Assembly: GCF_029223255.1 (NCBI RefSeq)
Contig: NZ_JARHUC010000001.1
Coordinates: 434,001-498,000, forward strand
Origin: Albimonas marina
GTDB lineage: Bacteria; Pseudomonadota; Alphaproteobacteria; Rhodobacterales; Rhodobacteraceae
Direction: 5' to 3'
DNA: 64,000 nucleotides
This document shows, piece by piece, positions 16,679 through 25,126 of this stretch. The notes below the pieces were generated by a model. It was not told the DNA's origin. It ran no database searches and was given only the letters and a program-made list of their open reading frames with translations. The translations under genes were made by a program, and so were the position numbers. Positions within the stretch are counted from its first letter, which is position 1. Each line of letters opens with the position of its first letter.

Positions 16679-19600
16679 ATGACCACCGATCGGATCGACG
16701 GGGCGCTCGCCCCGATCGCGCGGCCGCGCGTGCGCGCCACGCTCCTCCTCCTCGCCACCTCCTCCGCCCTGGCGCTGAGCGCGCCGGCGCTCGCCGACAG
16801 CGTGGTGTTCTACGAGGCCGGCTCGACCGCCGGCCAGGCGGCGGAGAACCAGACCTACACCAACGACGACGACATCGAGGCCACGCTCAACGGCGCGGTG
16901 ACGCTGGTCGGCACGGGGGCCAAGGGGTCGAACACCGTCACCCAGAGCGGGTCGGGGCGCTACAAGGCGGGCGTCGGGGGCTATGGCGGCCAGATCAGCG
17001 TCACCAACCACGGCGACCTGACCGTCGACCGGGACGCGGACCCCAACGCCAACGCCCTGGGGCTGGAAGGAGGCGGCTGGCCGGGCCTGTTCGACCGCCA
17101 GGGCCTGCTGACGGGCATCAACGTCGCGGGCGTGGGCGGCGCGGGGGGCGATGCGAACGGCTCGGGCGGGTCCAGCGGGGACGGCGGGCTGGGCGGCCAG
17201 GGCGGGGTGGTGGAGATCGTCAACGACGGCGCCATCACCATCGAGCGGGCCTTCCCCTACGGCGGCATCGGGATCCTCGCCACCAGCGCGGGCGGCGACG
17301 GCGGCCATGAGAACGGCGGCGCGGGCGACGGCGGGCAGGACGACATGGGCGGCGGCGGGGGCGTCACCAACACGGTGACCGTCACCAACGCCGGCACGAT
17401 CACCCTGAACGGCTCGGGCCCCAACACGATCAACGGCATCCGGGTCGAGAACTTCGCCGGCGCCGGGGGCGCCGAGGCCGGCGCCGGCGCGGTGACCGCC
17501 AAGACCACCGTCACCCATACCGGCGCGATCTCGGTCACCGGGACCAACACCGGCTCGAACGAGATGGTGAACGGCATCGCCGGCATCTCGGTCTTCAACC
17601 GCTCGGGCGCCGGGGCGCAGTCGGACGACAACTCCGACGCGGGCGGGCTGGGCGGCGCGCCGGGGGCGATCGAGGTGGACTCGACCGGGCGCATCGACGT
17701 CACGGCCACGGGGCTGCAGCCCTACTCGAACGACGCCAACCGCTCGGGCGGGATCGTGGCCTATTCGGCCGGCGGGCGGGGCGGGAACTCGCCCTCGCCG
17801 GACGGCTCCGACGGCTCGCCCGGGGGCGTGGGCGGCGGCTCGGACGCGCAGGTCTCGGTGAAGGCGCATGGCGAGGCGATCACGGTCGTGGGCGACCGGG
17901 CGGTGGGCATCGGCGCCTTCGCGCGCGGCGGCGACGGCGGCAACGGCCGCGCCCAGGCCGACGCCGGCGACGGCGGCTTCGGCGGCGACGCCCACGTGCA
18001 GACCTGGAACGGCCAGCAGATCACCACCGACGGGCTGAAGGCGGTTGGCATCCAGGCCAAGTCCGAGGGCGGCGTGGGCGGCGGCCAGGACGAGGACGGC
18101 GACGGGATCATCGATTCCTACAACCCCACCGCCGGCGACGGCGGCGACGGCGGCACGGTCACCATCCTCGCCGGCGACGACCCGGACGCGGACGGGATCG
18201 CCCATGACGACGGGCTGATCTCCACCCAGGGCAGCCAGGCGCACGGCCTGCACGGGCTGAGCTTCGGCGCCGCGGGCGGCGGCGCCACCGGCAGCTTCGT
18301 CATCGTGGGCTCGACCGTGGGCAACGGCGGCGGCGGCGGCGCGGGCGGCTCGGTCCTGATCATCAACGGCAGCCGGATCGCCACCGCGGGCTCCTTCGCG
18401 GTGGGCATCCTGGGCCAGTCGATCGGCGGCGGGGGCGGCGACGTCGATCCCGGCGACGTGGCCGAGGGCGACCTGATCGCGGTCGCCGGCAGCGGCGGCG
18501 AGGGCGGCTCGGCCAACACCGTCACGGTGCAGAGCAACGGCACCATCGACACCACCGGCGAGGCGGCGCTGGGCATCCTCGCGCAGTCGATCGGCGGCGG
18601 CGGCGGCAACGGCGGCTCGACCGAGGGCGTGGCCGCGGTGGGCGGCCAGGGCGGCGGCGGCGGCAACGGCGGCTTCGTCGAGGTGGACCTGTTCCAGGAC
18701 TCCGACCTCAGCACCCAGGGCGACCATGCCTTCGGCGTGGTGGCGCAGTCGGTGGGCGGCGGCGGCGGCCACGGCGGCTCGGTCATCGACCTGTCGCTGG
18801 GCCTGCCGGCGGTGGGCATCGGCGGCGCGGGCGGCGACGGCGGCGACGGCGGCAACGTCGAGCTGACCACCGAGGCGCCCGACAGCGGCAACTACTCGGT
18901 CGAGCTGCACACCTACGGCGAGAACGCGCACGCGATCATCGCCCATTCGGTCGGCGGCGGCGGCGGCACCGGCGGCGACGCCACCGGCGCGGACATCGGC
19001 CTGGGCGACTTCCAGATGGCCGGCGGCAAGGCGGGCGGCGGCGACGGCGGAAACGTGACCGCCCAGCTCGACGGCGCGAAGATCTGGACCTCGGGCGGGC
19101 ACGCCTCGGGCGTCATCGCGCAGTCGGTGGGCGGCGGCGGCGGCATCGGGGGCATGGCCTCGGGCCTCGACGCGGACCTCGGGCTGGCGCTGTCGGCGCA
19201 GGTCGGCGGCTCCGGCGGGCCGGGCGGCGACGGCGGGCGGGTCGACCTCACGCTCGACACCTCGCTGATCGTGACGGGCCTGCCGGCGGACGCGACCGAC
19301 TGGAAGGTGTGGACGGTGAACGAGGCCGTCTCCGACGGGCATGGCATCTTCGCGCAGTCGGTGGGCGGCGGCGGGGGCGTCGGCGGCGGCTCGGCCGGCC
19401 GCTCGATCGCCATCGCGGTGCCCACGGACTCGGTCCCCGTGGGGATGGAGGCGGACTTCTCCGCCGGCGGCACCGGCGGCGACGGGGGGCGGGGCGGCGA
19501 CGTGACCGTGACCCTCGACAAGGTCGGCGTCGAGACCCATGGGCTGAGCGCCAACGCGGTGATGGCGCAGTCGATCTCGGGCGGCGGCGGCTCGGGCGGC

Positions 19601-22600
19601 ACGGGCTCGGCCGCGGGCTCGGTGATCGGGCTCGGCAAGGACACGATCACGGCCAACATGAACATGGCGCTGGGCGGCCTGGGCGGCAACGCGCAGCCGG
19701 CGGGGACGGTCTCGGTCGCGCTGCGCCAGGGCACGGCGCTGACCACGGCGGGCGATTTCTCGAACGGCGTGGTGGCGCAGTCGATCGGCGGCGGCGGCGG
19801 CAATGCGGCCAGCGGCACGGCCTCGTCGCGCAACTGGGACGCGGGGCCCGGCGTGTCGATGAACTTCGGCATCGGCGGCTTCGGCGGCCAGGGCGGCGAC
19901 GGCGGGACCGTCTCGTTCGGCATGGACGGCAACGCCAACATCGCCACCTACGGCGAGGGCGCGCGGGCCGTTCTGGTGCAGTCGATCGGCGGCGGCGGCG
20001 GCACCTCGCAGGGGGTGACCGCGGGGCTGAGCGTGAGCGCGCTCAAGAGCACGGCGACCCTGAAGATGGGCCTTCAGGGCGGCGCGGGCGGCAAGGGCGG
20101 GGACCTGACCCTGCTCGACGTCACGGGGCGCTTCTTCACCTTCGGCGCCGACGCCGACGGGTTCCTGGCGCAGTCGATCGGCGGCGGCGGCGGCCTGGGC
20201 GGCTCGGTCGGGGGCGCCGGCGCCGACAACACCGGCATCATCCAGGAGATCAAGGACCTGAAGTCCGACCTGAACTCGCCGTTCGACCTGCGCGCCTCGC
20301 TGGGCGGGCGCGGGGGCTCGGGGCAGGACGGCGGCGACATCACCGGCCTGAACCTCTCGGGGCAGGTGACCACCCATGGCGACTTCGCCGAGGGCGTGGT
20401 GGTGCAGTCCATCGCCGGCGGCGGCGGCGCGGGGGGCGCGGGCAACGTGCAGACCTCGGTCTCCAAGCTGCGCCTGCTGATGTCGATGGGCGGTTACGGC
20501 GGCGTCGGCGGCGAGGGCGGCGACATCGACTACAATTTCAGCGGCGGCCAGCTGTGGACCCAGGGCTTCGCGGCCCACGGGCTGGTGCTGCAGTCGCTGG
20601 GCGGCGGCGGCGGCGTGGGTGGCAGCGGCGCGCGGCTCGCCTGCGGCAAGATCAACCTCGGCGGCGGGTTCCTCGCGCCCGAGATCCCCGGCGAGGACCA
20701 GACGCCCGAGCAGATGTGCGACGACGTTCCCAGCTTCCTGAGCGTGGACGGGCAGAACGGCGTCTCGGGCCACGGCGGCGACATCGTCTCGGCCTCGCCG
20801 GGCGACGAGACCCGGCGGCTGACCGTCGCCACGATGGGGCGGCACGCGCACGGCATCATCGTGCAGTCGCTGGGCGGCGGCGGCGGCATCGGGGGGATCG
20901 GCAGCTCGGCCGTGACCGAGGACGCCGACGACGTGGACGTGCAGCATGACGTCGACGTGTCGCTGGGCGGCTCCTCGGCGGCGGCGGGCCACGGGCTGGG
21001 CGCGACGCTGGAGGGGTCGCTTACGATCACCACCTCCGGCGCCGGCGCCGCGGGGGCGCTGGTTCAGTCGGTGGGTGGGGGCGGCGGCGTCGCCTCGGTC
21101 GACGGGATCACCGGCCTGACGATGGGCGGAACCGGCTTCGTCGACAATGACGACGACACCGCCGACGGCGGCGACGCGACCGTGAAGCTCTACAGCGGAT
21201 CCAGCTTCGCGACCACGGCGCAGGGCGCGCATGGGCTGGCTGTGCAGTCCATCGGCGCGGGCGGCGGCTTCGTCACCGGCGCGCTGGCCCAGACCGGCGG
21301 CGACGGCGGGGCGCTGGGCGTCTACGTGGGCGCGACCGGCGGCTCGCGCGCGGTGGGCGGCGACGTCTCGGCGCAGCTGCTGGGGGATGCGGACGCCTAC
21401 GCGCGCATCGTCACCCAGGGCCGCTTCGCCCGCGGCATCGTCGCCCAGTCGGTCGGCGGCGGCGGGGGGCAGTACACCTCGGTCTCCGACGACATCGGCG
21501 GGCCGGTGAAGGCGGTGGTCACCCGGCTGGGCGCGCGCAACGGCGGCGGCCATGGCGGCTCGGTCGAGGTGAACCTCTCGGGCGCGATCCAGACCGCGGG
21601 CCACGGCGCGGACGGGGTGCTCGCCCAGTCGATCGGCTCCGGCGGCGGCGGCATCGACCTCGCGCCCCGGGGCGACCAGTCGCGCGGGCTCGACATCGTC
21701 GTGGGCGCGCAGAACGGCACCGAGGGCGACGGCTCGCCGGTGACGCTGATCGGCGGGCAGGGCGGCATCGACGCGCCCAACGCCACGGTCGTCACCACCG
21801 GCGACTACGCCTACGGCCTGCTGCTGCAGTCGATCGGCGGCGGCGGCGGGCTGGTGGACGACGCCACCTCGGGCGCCTCGGGCTCCGTCTCGCTGGGGGC
21901 GACGGGCGGCGCGGGCGGGGTGGGCAACACCGTCTCGCTGGCGCCGATCCCCAACTCGACCGACGCGGACTTCAACCTGATCTCGACCGCGGGCGCCGAC
22001 GCGCACGCGATTGTGGCCCAGTCCATCGGCGCGGGCGGGGGCGTCGCCCGGGTGCGGGGCGCGCAGGGGGGCGTCGACGCCTCGCTGGGCGGGGGGAACG
22101 TGACCAACGCCAACGCGGGCTCGGTCGACGTCTCGCTCGGCTACGCCCGGATCGTCACCGGCGGCGACCGCTCGATCGGCATCGTGGCCCAGTCGATCGG
22201 CGGCGGCGGCGGGATCCTGTCGGTCGGCGCGGGCCAGGGCCTGGGCTCGACCAACATCGGCGGCGCGAAGGGGAACGGCGGCTCGGTGAACGTGTTCACC
22301 GGCCTCAACGTCTCGGTCGAGACCTCGGGCGCCGGGGCGCACGGGATCGTGGCGCAGTCCATCGGCGGCGGCGGCGGCATCATCGGCGACTTCGGCGCCG
22401 GCGGGCTGGAGTTCGCGACCTACGACGGAACCGCCGCCATCGCCAACAACGGCGGCAACGGCCGCGCGGTGTCGCTGACGCTGGAGGGACCGGTGACCAC
22501 CACGGGCGACCACGCGTACGGGGTGATCGCGCAGTCCGTCGGTTCGGGCGGCGGGCTGATCGGCGACGGGTCGCGCAGCGTGGCGGGCTCCTTCGCGGAC

Positions 22601-24571
22601 GCCCGCACCGCGGTGCTGAGCGACAGCGGCGCGATCACGCTGATGCAGTTCGACGGGGCCACGATCCGCGCGACGGGCATGGATTCCATGGGCATCTTCG
22701 CCCACAGCATCGGCAGCCAGGACGCCAACGGGATCTACCTGACCCTGGAGGGCACGGTTCAGGGCGGCGACGGCGAGGGCGTGGGCATCTTCATGGCCGG
22801 CGGCGCCTACGGGATCGGCGCGATCGACGACAACCTGATCAACCTCAAGGCGGGGGCGCATGTCTCGGCCGTCTCCGGCGTCGCGATCGAATATCAGAGC
22901 GTCTTCGGCGGCGCCCAGGGCGTGGGGATCGAGAACAGCGGCGTGATCGAGGGCGACGTGCTGGGCTATGCGCTCGACGGCTCGCCCTACACGCCGGCCT
23001 TCTCGGGCTCGCTTCCGACCGGCACGCTGAGCGCGATCTCCGCGGCGGCGCCGCGGAACCGGCGCGCGGTGGTGCAGCTGGTGAACATGCCCAAGGGCAC
23101 GCTGGTCGGGGCGCGGCGCTACCTCGCCGACGTCGAGAACCGGGGCACGCTGATCCCCGGCGACGACGGCAGCGCCGAGCGGGTGCGCATCGCGGGCGAC
23201 TTCGTGCAGACCGACAGCGGCCGGATCGTCGCGGCGCTCGACTTCGAGAAGGGCGAGGGCGACCTGCTGCACGTGAACGGCTCGGCCCTGCTGGACGGCA
23301 CGCTGGAGATCGACCCGATCACGCTCGCGCCCTCCCGCGCGATCACCCTGATCCAGGCCGACCGGGGCATGTCGGGGAACTTCGACACGGTGCTGGGCAC
23401 CCTGTTCGAGCTCGGGACCGAGGTGCGCAACGGCGCGCTGAGCATCCAGGTGACGGGGGCGAACTTCGACCAGCCCGGCTTCGGCCTGAACGCCCAGCAG
23501 GGGCGGGTCGCGGGGTATCTCGAGGACCTGTTCATGGCCGACACGGGGACCCACGCGGCCTTCTTCGGGGCGCTCGAGCAGCTGGCCGGGCAGGGATCGG
23601 GGGCCTACGCCTCGGGGCTGACGGGGCTCGCGCCCGGGGCGACGCTGGCGGCGCCGGCGGCGAACTTCGCGCTGGCCCACGACCGGCTGGACGACCTGAT
23701 GGGCTGCGGCGAGGCGCTGGACCCCGCCGCGCAGGGGACCTGCCTGCGCTGGCTGGGCGGGGTCACGCGCCTCGACCAGCAGACCGGCGACGACGGGACC
23801 TTCGGCTACGAGGGGAACGTGTGGCGGATCGGCGTGGCGGGCCAGGCGCCGGTGGCGGACGGCTGGTTCGCCGGCGGCGCGCTGGGCTACGAGGGCTCGT
23901 CCCTCGAATCCCAGACGGGGCTGAGCTCGACCCGCGGCGACACCGCCTTCGCGGGCCTGTCGCTGACCCACGCGATGGGGCCGTTCACGCTGACCGGGGC
24001 GCTGTCGGGAAGCTGGGGCCAGCATGACCTGCGCCGCAATCCCGACGGGCTGCTGACCACCGGCCGGGCGGACGCCGAGACCGACGTGTGGAGCGTCGCG
24101 GCCCGCCTGCGCGGGGCCTGGACGATGTCGTTCCACCAGGGCTGGCTGACCCCGGCGCTGGACCTCGACGTGATCCACTCGGGCGCCGGCGGCTACACCG
24201 AGAACGGGCCGGCCCTGACCGCGCTGCGGGTCTCCGGCGGGTCGGAGACGGCGCTGGTCGCGACGCCCTCGCTGGAGGTCGGGACCTGGACGCCGCTGAC
24301 CGACGCGCTGACGCTGAAGGCCTGGGCGCGGGTGGGGGCGAGCCTGTCGACGCTCGATTCCTACTCGACCTCGGCGCGCTTCGCCGCGGCCGGGGCGGCG
24401 GGCGGCGGCTTCGACAACGCGGTGGGCGTGGCCGACGTGGTGGGTCGGATCTCGGCCGGCGTGACGCTGGTCGGCTCCGACCGCTTCGACGTGGACCTGG
24501 GCTATGCGGGCGGCTTCGCCGACGGCTACGCCAGCCACGGCGGCAGCCTGCGCGCCACGATCCGGTTCTGA
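16679..24571 (+). CDS. Giant autotransporter with glycine-rich AQSIGGGGG repeats
   Basis: Type Va secreted surface protein of about 2630 residues. The N-terminus has a signal peptide: a basic segment, the hydrophobic core TLLLLATSSALALSAPALA, then cleavage before DSVVF. The passenger from about 40 to 2300 is a beta-helix-like repeat array. Twenty-three copies of a G(I/V)xAQS(I/V)GGGGG motif recur every 55-75 residues (DNA 18.4-22.7 kb), preceded by more degenerate copies. The last 250 residues form an autotransporter beta-barrel from about GNVWRIGVAG to the C-terminal aromatic residue in LRATIRF. The chosen ATG gives the signal peptide directly; an upstream TTG in frame is less likely. Function is probably adhesion, aggregation or biofilm, inferred from family only. 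The gene stands alone. Confidence 0.88.
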   Translation: MTTDRIDGALAPIARPRVRATLLLLATSSALALSAPALADSVVFYEAGSTAGQAAENQTYTNDDDIEATLNGAVTLVGTGAKGSNTVTQSGSGRYKAGVGGYGGQISVTNHGDLTVDRDADPNANALGLEGGGWPGLFDRQGLLTGINVAGVGGAGGDANGSGGSSGDGGLGGQGGVVEIVNDGAITIERAFPYGGIGILATSAGGDGGHENGGAGDGGQDDMGGGGGVTNTVTVTNAGTITLNGSGPNTINGIRVENFAGAGGAEAGAGAVTAKTTVTHTGAISVTGTNTGSNEMVNGIAGISVFNRSGAGAQSDDNSDAGGLGGAPGAIEVDSTGRIDVTATGLQPYSNDANRSGGIVAYSAGGRGGNSPSPDGSDGSPGGVGGGSDAQVSVKAHGEAITVVGDRAVGIGAFARGGDGGNGRAQADAGDGGFGGDAHVQTWNGQQITTDGLKAVGIQAKSEGGVGGGQDEDGDGIIDSYNPTAGDGGDGGTVTILAGDDPDADGIAHDDGLISTQGSQAHGLHGLSFGAAGGGATGSFVIVGSTVGNGGGGGAGGSVLIINGSRIATAGSFAVGILGQSIGGGGGDVDPGDVAEGDLIAVAGSGGEGGSANTVTVQSNGTIDTTGEAALGILAQSIGGGGGNGGSTEGVAAVGGQGGGGGNGGFVEVDLFQDSDLSTQGDHAFGVVAQSVGGGGGHGGSVIDLSLGLPAVGIGGAGGDGGDGGNVELTTEAPDSGNYSVELHTYGENAHAIIAHSVGGGGGTGGDATGADIGLGDFQMAGGKAGGGDGGNVTAQLDGAKIWTSGGHASGVIAQSVGGGGGIGGMASGLDADLGLALSAQVGGSGGPGGDGGRVDLTLDTSLIVTGLPADATDWKVWTVNEAVSDGHGIFAQSVGGGGGVGGGSAGRSIAIAVPTDSVPVGMEADFSAGGTGGDGGRGGDVTVTLDKVGVETHGLSANAVMAQSISGGGGSGGTGSAAGSVIGLGKDTITANMNMALGGLGGNAQPAGTVSVALRQGTALTTAGDFSNGVVAQSIGGGGGNAASGTASSRNWDAGPGVSMNFGIGGFGGQGGDGGTVSFGMDGNANIATYGEGARAVLVQSIGGGGGTSQGVTAGLSVSALKSTATLKMGLQGGAGGKGGDLTLLDVTGRFFTFGADADGFLAQSIGGGGGLGGSVGGAGADNTGIIQEIKDLKSDLNSPFDLRASLGGRGGSGQDGGDITGLNLSGQVTTHGDFAEGVVVQSIAGGGGAGGAGNVQTSVSKLRLLMSMGGYGGVGGEGGDIDYNFSGGQLWTQGFAAHGLVLQSLGGGGGVGGSGARLACGKINLGGGFLAPEIPGEDQTPEQMCDDVPSFLSVDGQNGVSGHGGDIVSASPGDETRRLTVATMGRHAHGIIVQSLGGGGGIGGIGSSAVTEDADDVDVQHDVDVSLGGSSAAAGHGLGATLEGSLTITTSGAGAAGALVQSVGGGGGVASVDGITGLTMGGTGFVDNDDDTADGGDATVKLYSGSSFATTAQGAHGLAVQSIGAGGGFVTGALAQTGGDGGALGVYVGATGGSRAVGGDVSAQLLGDADAYARIVTQGRFARGIVAQSVGGGGGQYTSVSDDIGGPVKAVVTRLGARNGGGHGGSVEVNLSGAIQTAGHGADGVLAQSIGSGGGGIDLAPRGDQSRGLDIVVGAQNGTEGDGSPVTLIGGQGGIDAPNATVVTTGDYAYGLLLQSIGGGGGLVDDATSGASGSVSLGATGGAGGVGNTVSLAPIPNSTDADFNLISTAGADAHAIVAQSIGAGGGVARVRGAQGGVDASLGGGNVTNANAGSVDVSLGYARIVTGGDRSIGIVAQSIGGGGGILSVGAGQGLGSTNIGGAKGNGGSVNVFTGLNVSVETSGAGAHGIVAQSIGGGGGIIGDFGAGGLEFATYDGTAAIANNGGNGRAVSLTLEGPVTTTGDHAYGVIAQSVGSGGGLIGDGSRSVAGSFADARTAVLSDSGAITLMQFDGATIRATGMDSMGIFAHSIGSQDANGIYLTLEGTVQGGDGEGVGIFMAGGAYGIGAIDDNLINLKAGAHVSAVSGVAIEYQSVFGGAQGVGIENSGVIEGDVLGYALDGSPYTPAFSGSLPTGTLSAISAAAPRNRRAVVQLVNMPKGTLVGARRYLADVENRGTLIPGDDGSAERVRIAGDFVQTDSGRIVAALDFEKGEGDLLHVNGSALLDGTLEIDPITLAPSRAITLIQADRGMSGNFDTVLGTLFELGTEVRNGALSIQVTGANFDQPGFGLNAQQGRVAGYLEDLFMADTGTHAAFFGALEQLAGQGSGAYASGLTGLAPGATLAAPAANFALAHDRLDDLMGCGEALDPAAQGTCLRWLGGVTRLDQQTGDDGTFGYEGNVWRIGVAGQAPVADGWFAGGALGYEGSSLESQTGLSSTRGDTAFAGLSLTHAMGPFTLTGALSGSWGQHDLRRNPDGLLTTGRADAETDVWSVAARLRGAWTMSFHQGWLTPALDLDVIHSGAGGYTENGPALTALRVSGGSETALVATPSLEVGTWTPLTDALTLKAWARVGASLSTLDSYSTSARFAAAGAAGGGFDNAVGVADVVGRISAGVTLVGSDRFDVDLGYAGGFADGYASHGGSLRATIRF
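18403..22712 (+). repeat. In-gene repeat array encoding the AQSIGGGGG motif
   Basis: Twenty-three imperfect copies of a segment reading CAGTCSATCGGCGGCGGC or close variants occur at 160-230-bp intervals inside the autotransporter. The motif cores are conserved and the intervening sequence diverges. Such arrays can expand or contract by recombination. Confidence 0.8.
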
Positions 24572-24587
24572 GGACGCGCAGAGGGGG

Positions 24588-24606
24588 GCCGGCGGCGGGC
24601 GCCGGC
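24588..24606. terminator. Short hairpin between convergent autotransporter and Rid genes
   Basis: GCCGGCG (24588-24594) pairs with CGCCGGC (24600-24606) in the 50-bp spacer between two convergent genes. It has only seven base pairs and no T-run, so it is weak. Confidence 0.3.
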
Positions 24607-24621
24607 GGTCGCGGCGGGGGC

Positions 24622-25035
24622 TCAGGCCTCCGCCTCGGCCTCGATCATCACCACCAGGTCGGGATGGATCAGGGCGGCGGCGCCGACCAGCGTGGTCGGG
24701 GGGCGGACGCCCGCGGCCTCGATCCACTCGGCGTAGAGGGCGAGCTCGTCCAGCAGGGCGCGCATGTCGGTGGTCAGCAGGCGGACCCGCACGAGGTCGC
24801 GCCGCGCCATGCCCGCGGCCGAGAGCACCGCGTCGACGTTGGCGAGCGCCGCCTCGAGCTGGCGGCCCATGTCGCCGGGACAGCCGACGCCGAGGCCGAG
24901 CGGGTCGTCGGGATCCTCCCACAGCTCGCCCTGGCCGGCGATGCGCAGGCGCCGCGCGGCGCCCTCGACCAGTTCGCCCTGGCTCCACGGCAGGGCGGCG
25001 ACGCCGTCCTGGGGGGTGACTGGCGTTCGTTTCAT
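24622..25035 (-). CDS. RidA/YjgF/YER057c/UK114-family protein lacking the deaminase arginine
   Basis: 137 residues, a single chorismate-mutase-like Rid fold that normally forms trimers. The RidA subfamily hydrolyses reactive imines and enamines released by PLP enzymes, using a conserved Arg in a PxR(S/T) motif. Here the equivalent segment reads RPPTTLVGAAAL, with Thr where that Arg is expected, while the ending LVVMIEAEA is typical. The protein is therefore better called a Rid-family member of unknown activity than an imine deaminase. AAAGGA lies about 10 nt before the ATG. It is convergent with the autotransporter gene. Confidence 0.85.
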   Translation of the reverse strand: MKRTPVTPQDGVAALPWSQGELVEGAARRLRIAGQGELWEDPDDPLGLGVGCPGDMGRQLEAALANVDAVLSAAGMARRDLVRVRLLTTDMRALLDELALYAEWIEAAGVRPPTTLVGAAALIHPDLVVMIEAEAEA

Positions 25036-25126
25036 GCGGCCGCGTCCTTTCGGCCCGGCCCCCGCGCCCGCGCATCTTCTAGCCGATCCGGGGCGCGATG
25101 TCTCCCGCCCCGGTCGCGCGGAATCG

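Noticed and set aside
18403-22712. CRISPR-like regularly spaced repeats
   Set aside because: The repeats are imperfect, code for a conserved peptide inside one frame, and the spacers are translated; there are no cas genes.
16661-25075. An open frame of about 2800 codons antisense to the autotransporter
   Set aside because: It has the His/Arg/Ala-rich composition of an antisense GC-rich frame, no domain, and spans two real genes. The absence of stops follows from codon bias and the repeats.
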